From positions 574,209-638,208 of the forward strand of contig JAJSPD010000028.1 in NCBI GenBank assembly GCA_021307315.1: DNA of 64,000 bases, written 5' to 3'. This document shows, piece by piece, positions 54,646-64,000 of this stretch; the first letter of the stretch is position 1, and each line of letters opens with the position of its first letter. Below the pieces are notes generated by a model. It worked only from the letters and a program-made list of their open reading frames with translations. It did no database searches and was not told the origin of the DNA. Origin of the DNA: Bisporella sp. PMI_857. Its lineage: Eukaryota; Ascomycota; Leotiomycetes; Helotiales; Helotiaceae. Made by a program: the position numbers and the translations under genes.

Positions 54646-54740
54646 TTTTTTTTTTTTTTTTTGGAAATTATAGTACTATTTCGATCCAGGATAATCTGTC
54701 AGGTGCCGGGTTGATAAGCTTTACCACTGCACCAAAAAAG
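54646..54740 (-). repeat. tRNA-like element with A-tail (SINE-like)
   Basis: On the minus strand a box-A-like TGGTGCAGTGGTAAAGC (54734-54718) is followed ~35 nt later by a box-B-like GGATCGAAATA (54688-54678), then a short spacer and 17 consecutive A (54662-54646). Pol III promoter order and a 3' A-run are the marks of a retroposed tRNA or tRNA-derived SINE. Box B has mismatches to GGTTCGANTCC and no cloverleaf acceptor stem is obvious, so it is not called a functional tRNA. Confidence 0.5.
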
Positions 54741-54851
54741 TACAATATCCGACGTCGCGCGCGCCAGACAGCTTATCCTACTACATATACCAGTACCGGC
54801 CCTGACATAATCCGGCTAACAAATCTGATGTTGTCCCGGAAAGTTCGGATC

Positions 54852-55393
54852 TACAGTCGAAACTGTTTATATGAAAACCCCTTATATGAAAAACCTCTAG
54901 ATATGGGAATGAAAGCCTGGAACAGTCGATTTTATAGTGGGTAGATGGGAAAACCTTTTTAAATGTATATAGGAATGAAATACAAGCTTTTTTGGTGCAT
55001 TTCTATATAAGAATGTAGTAGGACTTAAATTCCTGTTCCCAAATTAGTTATTATATGATTGTCAATACTCTTTAATTGAACAAAAATACTTTTATTTTGA
55101 CTTTTTTAAGCTTTATTATATGATTTATCGACGAGCTAAAGAACTAATTGTCCCAGGTGTACTAATCGCAGCACAGTTTAAAAGTCGAATAAAAAGCTAT
55201 AATCCTACGAATAAGAAGAAATATCGTTTACGACAGTAGTATTTTAACTTTAATTTAGTGTGTATATCGCTGGAAAGTGCTTCTAGAATCCAGTATAATC
55301 TTGCTTACATAAAACCCCTTTACATGGGAAGCCCCTATATATGGGAATCAGGACTTGGAACCAAGCGTTCCCATATAAACAGTTTCGACTGTA
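54852..55393. mobile_element. 542-nt mariner/pogo-type element, mostly decayed
   Basis: Ends match inwardly: TACAGTCGAAACTGTTTATA at 54852 and the same 20 nt read from 55393. The subterminal regions repeat AAAACCCC/ATGGGAA motifs found in the 104-nt MITE at 50.8 kb. TA borders both ends. Internally, on the plus strand near 55100-55240, a coding-like fragment reads YRRAKELIVPGVLIAAQFKS and ends at a stop; it may be a piece of transposase or host cargo. Deletion derivative of a larger element is the simplest reading. Confidence 0.78.
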
Positions 55394-56539
55394 CTTGAAA
55401 TTTTGTTTAACGGCCTGTAGGCATACTGCGTCGAATTACTGAAAATTGCTTACAAAGTTGTTTGATTCTTGTGTTATTAATGGTTGGAATTCCTTAAGCT
55501 TAGCTTGCAAGTAAAGTGGGACCAGGTTTCCGCCTCTGGCGCATAAAACAATTCTTGTAACAATAGAATCGCATTCCCGACATTGACGTAAGCTTTAATG
55601 TTTATAATCTCTATTTGTTGCAAGAGCTGTTCCCTTCCAAAAACCGATCGTTAAGAAAGTAATCAAAGTTATAGTCCTTGAAAGGGAATTTGATCATGCC
55701 GTCTAATAGTGCCCAAGATGATGACTGAGCACGCTTAATTTTCGACTGCTTCAATGCAATAACACACTCATAGAGAGGATCGCATTATTAACTGAGTTAC
55801 GAAGTACAAGGTGTATATTACGACAACAAATGATCGCGACATGAAGTGACAACTGAGGAAGATTCCCGGAGCTCCAAAATTAAGCGTGGCGAGAGACACA
55901 GCAATTGCTAGGAGCCGATAGAAATTGAACATGGAAACAGACAGGATTGTGCCTGGGCTAACTCCATACCTGGAACAACGATAGCCGCACATTTTTGAAA
56001 AATTGATCGGTCTAGGTCTCTACTACTTTGTAATTTGAAAGTTTCAGATCTGAAATTGTGGTGGCCGCCATGGCCGCAATTCAGAAATCCTGCCAGGAAA
56101 TGGCTTACGCAATAGGCTAAGGAACTAGAACATCTCTCACAGGTCTACAACGTAGATACACATCATACAATACAAGCAACTACAACCCGTATTCTATCGA
56201 TGTGATACCTCCATCAATCTCATATTTCTGACAAATCCCGTAATCTCATTATGTCACGTGCAGAAGTAGGGTCAAAGGAATGGCTTGTAAACCATGTAAA
56301 TAATATATGGAGTAAGAGTACTAGGCGTATAGTCTCATTTTCAATTCGCAATATGCTCCTGATAGAGAGGCCCTCGCTTGGTGAAATAACTAAGCCGAGC
56401 TTCAACGTATCGAACCTCCAAGACAGTAATTAAGCGAAGTCCACATTCCAAGACTCTGTACCAAACAAAAACTATTTGAGAATCTACACTAACTGTAATA
56501 TAAATTGCAAGAACTTTTATCAGTAACATTGTTACTGAC
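55394..56539. other. Intergenic region left of the UstYa locus
   Basis: About 1.1 kb with no supported gene. Frames on both strands at 56220-56604 overlap each other and have no domain. It holds the 3' end of the first UstYa-like gene. Confidence 0.4.
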
Positions 56540-57552
56540 TTATGACGAAAATCCGTTGACAGTATGTTCATTTGGCGGAGAAAGCTCCATGTGTTGACCT
56601 TCATCTAGGCCAGCCAGGAGTTGATGTTTATGGGACCACTGCTTGATTGCCTCAAAGTCTCTGCATGAGTGCCAAGATTCAGAATGTGGTAAAGTTTTTT
56701 GCTTGAAGGGGACCCAGGTAAAGACGTTCAGCGAGATATCAGAATGGCACATGGTGGCTTGGCGCAAGAGTTCTAAGCAATGATCTGTGTGTTGAAAAAT
56801 GTCAGACCCCGCCTCTATACCAAAGACGAAATGATATTTACCAAGATGAGCTCTCTGCTCGCTTCGGTCATCTGGGGCCATTGAATCTAGAGTGATATTA
56901 TAGTACTCTGGATCGAGGGCCTTACGTATTGCATTTAAGCAGTGCAGCTGATGGAAGACTTCCAAACCAACAATGTAATGATCTGTATCTCCTGGAATCT
57001 GCGAGGTCTGGCTTGGTAGCTTAGAGGCTTGGTCTTTCGTAATACGAACAAGTCCAAAGGCTATAAAGAAATATTGTTAGCATGAAGGAGCTTCTGCCAA
57101 TGAATTCTTCGAGTTTTTCACACACAATATTCATTGCGCCATGCTTCGTCTACTTCTGGGGACGAGCCCATATATTTTGTTTTATCGTAGACCCCATCTG
57201 TGAACCAAACTGGACGGTATCTTACGGCCTCTTGTGCAGGCGCTAAATGATCTTACATTAGCAGGTTTCTTAATTTTTGGATCGGTCACTCTTATCGCAT
57301 GTTCTTACAGTATAGTACTTGTGGATTCACACATTCCGAATGTATATCTGACGGAGCTTTTAAGCACCGTGTAATAAAGAGCACAATAGCACCCATCAAC
57401 CACAATGTGCCAGCAACGAGCGATATAACATTTGTCTGCACCCTCCAGTGTCGCTTGTTGCTGACTTGGAATGCGTCAATTAGCTGTGTAGTGTCGTCTG
57501 TATCACTTTCGTTTCCCTGGAAGGTGCTGCAATCTTTAAAGTCGTTATCCAT
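56540..57552 (-). CDS. UstYa family protein (DUF3328), member 1
   Basis: Three exons (57552-57309, 57242-57126, 57060-56540) with introns of 66 and 65 nt (GTAAGA...TTTAG; GTGTGT...TATAG), both breaking after the first base of a codon, give about 293 aa. A transmembrane helix is at 41-62. The spliced middle reads YSPAQEAVRYRPVWF and YMGSSPEVDEAWRNEYSFG, the conserved UstYa block. Then come the two catalytic-type motifs HQLHC (157-161) and HTDHC (211-215), with the IPGD-x-x-Y-I-V-G-LEVFHQLHCLN context and CRDFEAIKQW near the end. Family knowledge: UstYa proteins carry out oxidative cyclisation of ribosomal peptides (ustiloxin, phomopsin, asperipin) and related oxidations or halogenations. It faces away from the small peptide gene at 58.6 kb. 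No lesion is seen. Confidence 0.88.
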
Positions 57553-58634
57553 GATAAAATGTTCTGATATGTGCGTGAACTTGAAAAAACATCAGAAGTC
57601 TATCTTGAGGCAGAAAGTCAAATATGAACTTTAAGGGAATAGTTCTAATATTATAGAAACCTCCCCCTAGAGTAAGCATGCATATTACACTACACAAGAG
57701 GCTTAGCCCAATATGCGCTCCAAATCTATATTTCCCTACGATATTACAGTTGGTCAGATTCTGCTATTCTGGGTTCTTTTACTACAAGTTGAGAAGTTAC
57801 CTTCCTACGATCGGCATAATTCTATGTACTTTCCTTTTTAGGTTATATCGGTATCCCGAACAAACTCTGATTTATGGTCGTCTTTTTCAACTATGCAAGG
57901 TAGCTGTCAGATGCAAGTGTGGGTCAAGATTAAGCACAGACAATGCACTCCGTCGCCAAGACTTGCTTTGAGTACTCAGCTGCTTACCTAGACACAAAAA
58001 ATGATTAGTGCGTGATGGCGATATTGTCGCGTGATAACCACGTAGCTGCATAAACGACAGTAGCATGCTCTTATTACACAAGGGCCTTGTCAAAAGAGTG
58101 GTGTTAGCGGCATGTTTTAGCTTGAAGACATATTGACCTGCATCATACAACTTCTTAGCAGCCCTTCTAACTGGGGGGATAAATTGTCCGAATTTGTACA
58201 ATAAGAAGTACTTGTTAATAGCACTTTTTCATTGGACAAAGTATATTGTCCTAAACCGTACAAAAAGCATTAAGATAAGGAAATCTTGGTCAGAGTTGTG
58301 TTTAGCACAAGTTATTCATAACACAATGACTATATGATTCGCTTGTCCAAGAAAGAGGAGGCAATAATTCTCTCTCCGAGGAATCTCTTTCTACAGGGAT
58401 TCATGAGAAACCCTCCAGCCTACAGCAGCTTATGTGCATTACCCTCTATTGTGTAAAACCTTGCATTCAAAATATACAAACCTAGAAAAGATTGATCCAA
58501 ATCTTGAATATATAAACCCCTTTGGCTGCTGGCCACAGCATCAATTCTTCAATCCATTAGAACCAAATCAAAACCTTCGATTATAATCACTCATAACTAT
58601 TACACCATCAGCAAGACTTCAAGCTCTCTTCAAC
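57553..58634. promoter_or_regulatory. Divergent promoter region between UstYa member 1 and the peptide gene
   Basis: 1.08 kb between divergent genes. For the peptide gene a strong TATA box (TATAAA at 58511-58516) lies ~120 nt before the ATG with a CAAC-ATG start context. A minus-strand 104-codon frame at 57887-58201 has no domain and is not called. Confidence 0.5.
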
Positions 58635-58853
58635 ATGAAGTTCGTCGTTCCTCTTCTTGCTCTACTGGCAGCTCCCTTCGCCTTCGCTGCACCTGTTGCA
58701 AAGGCCGTCGGCTCTGGTTCAATTATGGCCCTTCAAGAGAAGAGGGCTGAACCTGTCCTGGACAACCTTTCCACCCGATCCGAGCTCCCTAATGATGTGG
58801 TCGACATCGACAGCGCTTACCCATTCCCCAATGCCTGGAGAACTGGTAACTGA
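58635..58853 (+). CDS. Small secreted peptide, candidate RiPP precursor
   Basis: 72-aa frame. A signal peptide (MKFVVPLLALLAAPFAFA, cleavage after AFA or AAP) is followed by a short spacer and a dibasic KR at residues 37-38 (LQEKR|AEP), a Kex2 site. The remaining ~34 residues are acidic (NDVVDIDS) and end in an aromatic/proline-rich segment, AYPFPNAWRTGN. There are no cysteines. It lies between three UstYa-like genes, and dikaritin precursors have exactly this layout (signal peptide, KR site, Tyr-bearing core), although known ones usually carry several KR-separated core copies. Here only one copy exists, so it could instead be an unrelated secreted peptide. A donor-like GTAACT overlaps the last codons, so a spliced alternative ending is possible. 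A TATA box and purine-rich ATG context support expression. Confidence 0.7.
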   Translation: MKFVVPLLALLAAPFAFAAPVAKAVGSGSIMALQEKRAEPVLDNLSTRSELPNDVVDIDSAYPFPNAWRTGN

Positions 58854-59801
58854 TATCGTCATGGTACAACCGGAAGCGATTGGAGATGCGGTACTTTTTT
58901 GGCAGGGCTATGGAGAGCTAGAATATGCAACTGCTGGCAATTGGGTTTGAGAGGGGGGAGGGGGGATATGATATGGCCGTTGTCGGGACTTACGCTCGTT
59001 AATAATCAATTTGGGGGAATAACGTTTTGGTCAAAGTCTTATGTCACAATAACTTGCTGCTCGATAAAAGCAGGTCAAAATAAATATTGTGACACGACCA
59101 CTTTATACTTACTATACTACTATAGTAGGATTATATGTTATTTTTATCACATTTCTTGAACTTGTTTTGCTCCTAATGTCCCATAAGTTGACTTTGAAAC
59201 TTGGCAAATAAAATGAGCCTTCCTTGGACAGTTGCGCGGGAATATTGATATTTATTAATTGGTCTCCTAATCAACTAATCATTGCTTTAGTCACACTGGC
59301 GACAACTGAAATGCTATACCGATAGAAACAAAAAAAACAAAGGCTGCACGCTAAAAGTTGAAAAAGCGACGCAATTTGAGAGAAAGCCTGTTTGTTTATA
59401 TATTTGTGTTCAACTTTAACAGCCATGGGCGCTACCAGATATGGATAATCTAATGCTGTAACCGATTAACATGAATTAGTGAGCTTTGTGACAGCATTTG
59501 TTCGCATTTCATTCTAGTTCAGAAGTTTATTTTGCATGTGATGTTCTTTATATTATTATTGCATACTATGAATAATTGTGTCTTAGGGTTAGGCCGGGAA
59601 CTTAACTTGTAAATGTGCTCACGTCGGAATTGCCGTATCTAAATAAACACCTGCCTTTGCATTTTGAAGGAGGCTGACAGCAACCAAGCTCGTATTCTTC
59701 GCCTTTATCCCCAGAAATTTGCCAGTAGATTTTAACTAGCTTCAACCGTCGTCATGCATCTTCCAAATCCAGGAACACAAATCCCAAAAAGAGCTTCAGC
59801 T
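58854..59801. other. Intergenic, 3' flanks of peptide gene and UstYa-like member 2
   Basis: Convergent 3' region of about 950 nt. AT-rich, with no supported gene. A G-rich run (GAGAGGGGGGAGGGGGG, about 58950-58966) is present. Confidence 0.4.
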
Positions 59802-60461
59802 CTATGCTATGCAAGTTGTGTAATGATGCCGGAAAGGACTTTCTGGAGTTGTTTTATTTGCATCACACTGCGACACAAGTCCATCCCCACAGTGAATCGT
59901 GTGCTCGTAACTTGCAATGTGGTCGTCGATCGGAGTTCCGAATATTCGTGATCGATGCAGCTTTCTCCAAGTGTATGCGCAATGCACCCAATGATATTCT
60001 ATGGTAACAAAAAGAGGCTCTGTTCCCCCATCTAATCTGATCCTCTCAATAGAAAGTTCTTGCTGCCCATACGGATCTCCGTAAAAACGCCAATCCTTAA
60101 GTTTTAGAAATTCATCTTCGAGCTCAGCGTCATAACAGGCTTTAGGTACAAATGCCCCGGCTATAAAATCGTAAACGCATTCATTTGCCAACGCTTCTTG
60201 AGGCGAACTCCCGCAATGCTTCCATGTAATGGAGGTGGTGCTCCTGAATTTAGCGAGAAATGTATCCGCGAATAATTCCCAGACGATTATCCCAAACAAA
60301 GTGATAGTAAAGATAGCCCCCCAAAATTTCCATAGTGAAAGACTCCTCTGCTTCTTTTGGGTCGGCTCATTGGGGGGAAGTTCTAAGTCTATTCTTGTGC
60401 TATCGGTTGAGAAGGATCGTAATGACTGGGACCTCTCCAACTCAGGAGAATACTTGTGCAT
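59802..60461 (-). CDS. UstYa-like membrane protein with two HxxHC motifs, divergent class
   Basis: Single-exon frame of 219 aa. N-terminal cytosolic segment, then a transmembrane helix at about 46-64 (FWGAIFTITLFGIIVWELF). The lumenal part has WKHCGSSPQEALANECVYDF, a block typical of fungal proteins found near secondary-metabolite genes, and ends in HWVHC (157-161) and HTIHC (187-191). These two H-x-x-H-C motifs are those of the UstYa fold, although the surrounding DUF3328 consensus (YMGPP-x-EVD) is absent. Cysteines are more abundant than in members 1 and 3. Its position beside the peptide gene suggests a role in the same pathway. No intron is needed and no lesion is visible. Confidence 0.72.
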   Translation of the reverse strand: MHKYSPELERSQSLRSFSTDSTRIDLELPPNEPTQKKQRSLSLWKFWGAIFTITLFGIIVWELFADTFLAKFRSTTSITWKHCGSSPQEALANECVYDFIAGAFVPKACYDAELEDEFLKLKDWRFYGDPYGQQELSIERIRLDGGTEPLFVTIEYHWVHCAYTWRKLHRSRIFGTPIDDHIASYEHTIHCGDGLVSQCDANKTTPESPFRHHYTTCIA

Positions 60462-61596
60462 GCTAGTAACGGGGTCACGCTATAGATTCAATAATAAGCT
60501 AACATGTTCTCGTTGCTTGTGCAGTATACACTCACAGAAGTTATTGAGCTGAATGTGATAAATTGCTCAACTTAATGGCGAGTTTCTAACCTGTGGTAGG
60601 AATTCACAGCGAAAATTCTGTAGTAAAAGTTAAAGTCTGGCCCAAGTTCGCTTTGGCAATCTGTGGCATTTTGATTTAGGGAACAAGGGTTCATGTTGCA
60701 TTGCCACTAACAACACACTCACCGCCTCAAGCTGCCGTAAATACATCTACTCCTAATTTAGTCATCATGTAGCTGTGGCACCGGAGAAGATATAGCTGAC
60801 TTATGGGGTAGGACTCAGTGTATTATGAAGTAAAATATTCTATACGTAAGGGTCACAGCGCCGTTTAAGAAGCCCTCAACCATTCATACTATGACATATC
60901 GTTATTGTAATGGTAGGTACAATTTTTATACTAATATCTAAAGGCGTGTATGCATCCTTGATTACAGCATTACTAATCACTGCTTATTGAAATGAGGGAA
61001 TCCTGCGCATGCTTACAGTAACGCAATGTCAACCCACAATGCTGCCCAGTAACCATACAAAGGTACAGCGGTTAAGGTGGTGTGATAATGCTAGCAGGCA
61101 CGCTGTGGATACTAAAGTGGGTATGAAAATACTTGTACACAGACACATTTTTTACCTTTTTTGCGTTTATCAGGTAGCAAGGTAGCCTAGCTATATTGTC
61201 GCTTAAAGTTTACATTATCCTAAAAGGGTATCAAAATTAATACCCGGCTGCTGTACCGAGAAAAGTTGTTCTTGCCTGTTCTCGCATCTTGGAACTGCCT
61301 TGTTAGTGACCATCACAAGACTTAACTCTTGTATCAAATTTATCCACTGCGTTCTTCATTCGCTGTTAACTTTATGTTGGCTGCGTGCAGGAAGTGGTCA
61401 GCTTAATCAGACAGACAGATATCTGGAAAACAGCTTTGGCAGTCCTTTTATTGGACAGACATGTATCTCGTTATATACCATTCTTGCTAACATCAGCTCA
61501 CAACTGATAAACGTCTCACGTTCCATTACTATGGCTTCTTAACTCATATAAAAACGACAAAATCACAACAATACTTTAATTCAGAATATTTTTACA
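60462..61596. promoter_or_regulatory. Divergent promoter region of UstYa members 2 and 3
   Basis: 1.1 kb between divergent genes. A TATA-like CATATAAAAAC lies ~50 nt before member 3. No other gene is supported; an 80-codon plus-strand frame at 61300-61542 lacks features. Confidence 0.4.
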
Positions 61597-62436
61597 ATGA
61601 AAAATAATGGGAAATATGAGCCAGTCCTCCAGGGAGAAAATGATAACAATGTTATTGTTACTTCCATAGACGTCTGTAATTGCAGCATACCATATCTTGA
61701 ACGCAAAAAATGGCACCATCTCCTAGCCGCAGTCATAGTCACAGCCCTGGTATCTGGAGTGTCCTGCTTCTTTATAGGAAGGCATTTCCTGAAGCAGGAA
61801 TTAGACTCAGACTGGTTATGTAAGATAGGACAGAATCCTTATTGCAGATAGGATTCTTCTCACAGAAGTTTATAGCCCCGCCAGGGAATATCGATCACAC
61901 TTTCAACTATCAAAAAGAATTCGTTGCCAGGCCCGGGGATGAGGCCAGGGAGTCTTGGGACTTGTTAATTCCGTGTGAGTTCTATACGGACATCTCACAG
62001 AAGATACACTAGCTAACAGTAAGCATTTCTAGCTGATCGAGGCATTGTAAAACACCCCCAAATATCGCCTGAGCCCAGGGGCCTAGCTGTTTTTCACCAG
62101 TTGCACTGCTTGGTAATTCATCACATATCCATTATATTCCATTCACTCTAATCTCTTTTTAAATCGATAAAGAACACAATGCGCCACGTATATTGGGCAA
62201 CGAAAGATGAAGCGGGAGAGGACCATAACCACCATGCTGCGCCTGGACACTTTCTGCATTGTATAGACTACCTACGCCAGGCTATTATGTGTAATGCGGA
62301 CACTAACCTGGAACTTGTTGATCCGACTCGGGATGGTGTGACAGGATACGGATTCCCGAGGAAGTGTCGAGATTATGACCGGGTGACTCAATGGGCAGAT
62401 CAATGGAAGACCAATATTACAACGACTCGTGCTTAG
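61597..62436 (+). CDS. UstYa family protein (DUF3328), member 3
   Basis: Four exons (61597-61819, 61876-61974, 62033-62112, 62173-62436) give about 221 aa. Introns are 56 nt (GTAAGA...TTATAG), 58 nt (GTGAGT, branch GCTAAC, TTCTAG) and 60 nt (GTAATT...ATAAAG). Read unspliced, the frame stops at 61849 and looks broken; the 56-nt intron resolves this. A transmembrane helix is at 42-60. The middle reads FNYQKEFVARPGDEARESWD, then GIVKHPQISPEPRGLAVFHQLHC with HQLHC at 129-133, and HFLHC at 160-164 followed by IDYLRQAIMCNADTNLE, the UstYa consensus. The segment between the two motifs is shorter (26 aa) than in member 1 (49 aa). It is divergent from member 2 and presumably acts on the same peptide. 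Confidence 0.86.
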
Positions 62437-62724
62437 AAGAATGAAATGAATAAATTTAAGACTATTTCTTAAGGGTTACCTTTCCAATGAAAGGTTAACA
62501 AAGAAACGGAAACTTGACTAGCGTTCTTTAATGTCTCTCTTCTTAGACTAAAGTTTTGTACTATACTGTGCAAATGCTTGAATACATCTTTCAGCCCCTT
62601 TCAACAGAATCTCTGGCCTTTCTCGCTCTTAGTACAATCCTCCTTGTGTAGCGCTTTTGGATGTTTACTATAAGACCATGTTTTACTGGATACTATGTAA
62701 GCTTTTAAGTATGCGTGCTTTGTA

Positions 62725-62758
62725 GCAAAAAAGAAAAGAAAAGAAAAGAAAAGAAAAA
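62725..62758. repeat. (AAAAG)n microsatellite
   Basis: About six tandem AAAAG units (GAAAAGAAAAGAAAAG). It lies in noncoding DNA downstream of UstYa member 3. Confidence 0.85.
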
Positions 62759-62899
62759 GCTGACTTTATAAACAGTTATTAGTACTTCCAGTATATATAA
62801 TAAAATGACTAAAACAGGACGTTTTCGTTGATTCGTTACAGGCTGCTTATTAACAATGTGGTGTACTTTTTTTGGGCACTTCAACAAGACGAGACTTTT

Positions 62900-64000
62900 A
62901 TGCTGAGATAGCGTAATAATTTAATAATATTTTAAAGACACAAATAAGCTTTTTGGTTTCAACTTTGGGGCGTGAAAATGTTACTGGCAACCTCAACAGT
63001 GCCATTTAAACCTACAGCTTAAATTCTTCTTACGTTATATACAAATAATGAAAAATTTTGGCACAGCTTTAAAGACGTGCAGCACGCCAGTTATTACTTT
63101 AACCTGGGGCGCTTGTTATATTAAAGGCAACTATATCAGTTTTACTTGCTGAGACCTTATTTACTTTATGAAGGATCTATTATGTAAGGCAGCGCCCCTG
63201 AATTGCCAAGGCGAAGCTCGGTTGAGCTCACCGCCTCTTGGCGGTGTGCTCTAAGCGACTAGTCATCACGTGCGGGAAGCTTTATATTACGCGATAGTTT
63301 CTCTTTGTACTTAGAACTCAATTCAACCTTTTTACCTGTATTGACCTACAGCTCTACGAGCTACAATACACTTTTTGCTACGCTTTATTGAATTCACGTA
63401 CACAACGCAACAGTTATAAGCCCGGTTTGCAGCTATTAAAGCTTCCGAATCCGCACGTTGTACTTGTTTAAAACGTAGCTTTTGTTATTTAACTTTTTTC
63501 AACCAACATTACTTATTATTACTTAAGCAGCCTTAACAACACCGATATAAGCAACGAGCTTTTTACAGAGCTATTTTTAACTTTGCTAAAAAAGTTCTTT
63601 TTAAAAACAAAAAAAGCTGGCCGTTATAGTACAACTAGCTTTTGTAGCAATCCCGAATAAAGTCGATGTAGTATTTAATCGATCTAAAAGCCGAAAACGC
63701 TATTAACTTTTTGAAACAACAAAAAAAAAAACTTCGGATTGAAAATATACGCTTAGCACTTCAAAAACAAAAAATAAAAACTTACAAACGTGCGAATACA
63801 GTATAAAAAGCTTTAAAAAAGCTAACTGCCGATAAACTTTTCAATCTAGTTTTAGCAATATTAGCAAATGTAAAAAAAAAATACAATATTCGATTTAAAA
63901 AACATACGAATAAAGTAGCGTACTACAACGTTTTGTCGAATTAATACTAAACTGTTTAGAAATAAGTTTATTATATAGTCGACAAAACAATTTTTCACGA
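62900..64000. repeat. AT-rich repeat remnant at window edge
   Basis: High A+T with frequent TpA and poly-A/poly-T runs, interrupted by a GC-richer spot at 63180-63290 that contains a 7-nt-arm hairpin (CACCGCC-TCTT-GGCGGTG, 63228-63245). After ~63600 interrupted coding-like strings appear on the plus strand (for example KLRIENIRLALQKQKI and LTADKLFNLVLAILANVKKK), separated by stops. This looks like a RIP-mutated transposon reading frame whose family I cannot name; it continues past the window edge. Confidence 0.5.

Noticed and set aside
54678..54740. Functional tRNA gene
   Set aside because: Box B is degenerate, no complete cloverleaf could be drawn, and an A-run follows directly, as in a retroposed copy.
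57887..58201. 104-codon minus-strand frame inside the UstYa locus as an additional pathway gene
   Set aside because: No domain, signal or splice partner; composition like surrounding noncoding DNA.
61597..61851. Apparent premature stop in UstYa member 3 after 84 codons, suggesting a pseudogene
   Set aside because: A 56-nt intron (61820-61875) with GTAAGA and TTATAG ends removes the stop and joins phases exactly to the rest of the UstYa domain.
1..64000. CRISPR arrays, bacterial operons or Shine-Dalgarno sites
   Set aside because: The sequence is eukaryotic with spliceosomal introns; no regularly spaced direct repeats were seen.

Overview
The window is nuclear DNA of a filamentous ascomycete (Pezizomycotina; Leotiomycetes/Helotiales is my impression, not proven). 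Support for this is short spliceosomal introns of 46-73 nt with GTAAGT-type donors and CTRAY-type branch sites, fungal-only families (HET, RTA1, UstYa/DUF3328, DUF5672, PIR wall proteins), nucleolar-to-mitochondrial housekeeping genes typical of fungi, and AT-rich TpA-rich blocks that look like repeat-induced point mutation (RIP).

Layout. 0-5.5 kb: a spliced HNH-nuclease-like gene and a HET-NACHT-ankyrin NLR (allorecognition type), both on the minus strand. 6.4-12.5 kb: the Rqc2/NEMF ribosome-quality-control factor (plus) and a large unknown protein built from four diverged repeats (minus). 12.5-17.1 kb: no convincing gene. 17.1-18.3 kb: a PIR-like cell wall protein with reversed domain order and a GPI-type tail. 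18.3-21.6 kb: no gene seen. 21.7-27.4 kb: a compact housekeeping block with MCP1-like mitochondrial protein, a divergent C2H2 zinc-finger protein sharing its promoter, pyruvate dehydrogenase E1 beta, and an RTA1 family membrane protein. 28.9-29.8 kb: a ~90% AT block. 29.9-34.9 kb: a graveyard of decayed genes (P450, DUF5672, a membrane protein), broken mainly by single-base indels. 36.4-45.3 kb: a secreted protein, a large unknown membrane protein, a PGAP4-like glycosyltransferase, an unknown 196-aa protein and an AIM6-like phosphodiesterase. 45.4-56.5 kb: a repeat-rich accessory stretch with an orphan 124-aa gene, a PAN-module membrane protein, a kelch relic, 5S-rRNA-like dispersed repeats, two TA-flanked mariner/pogo-type inverted-repeat elements and a tRNA-like A-tailed element. 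62.9-64 kb: another AT-rich repeat remnant.

The most interesting system is at 56.5-62.4 kb. Three membrane-anchored proteins, each with two H-x-x-H-C motifs (two are clear UstYa/DUF3328 family members, one is a divergent relative in motif), surround a 72-aa secreted peptide gene with a Kex2-type KR site and an aromatic-rich C-terminus. This is the gene arrangement of a fungal ribosomally synthesised cyclic peptide (dikaritin-type RiPP) locus, but with a single-copy rather than repeated putative core. All three UstYa-like reading frames become intact when short introns are removed. This is inference from families and context; no product is known from the sequence.
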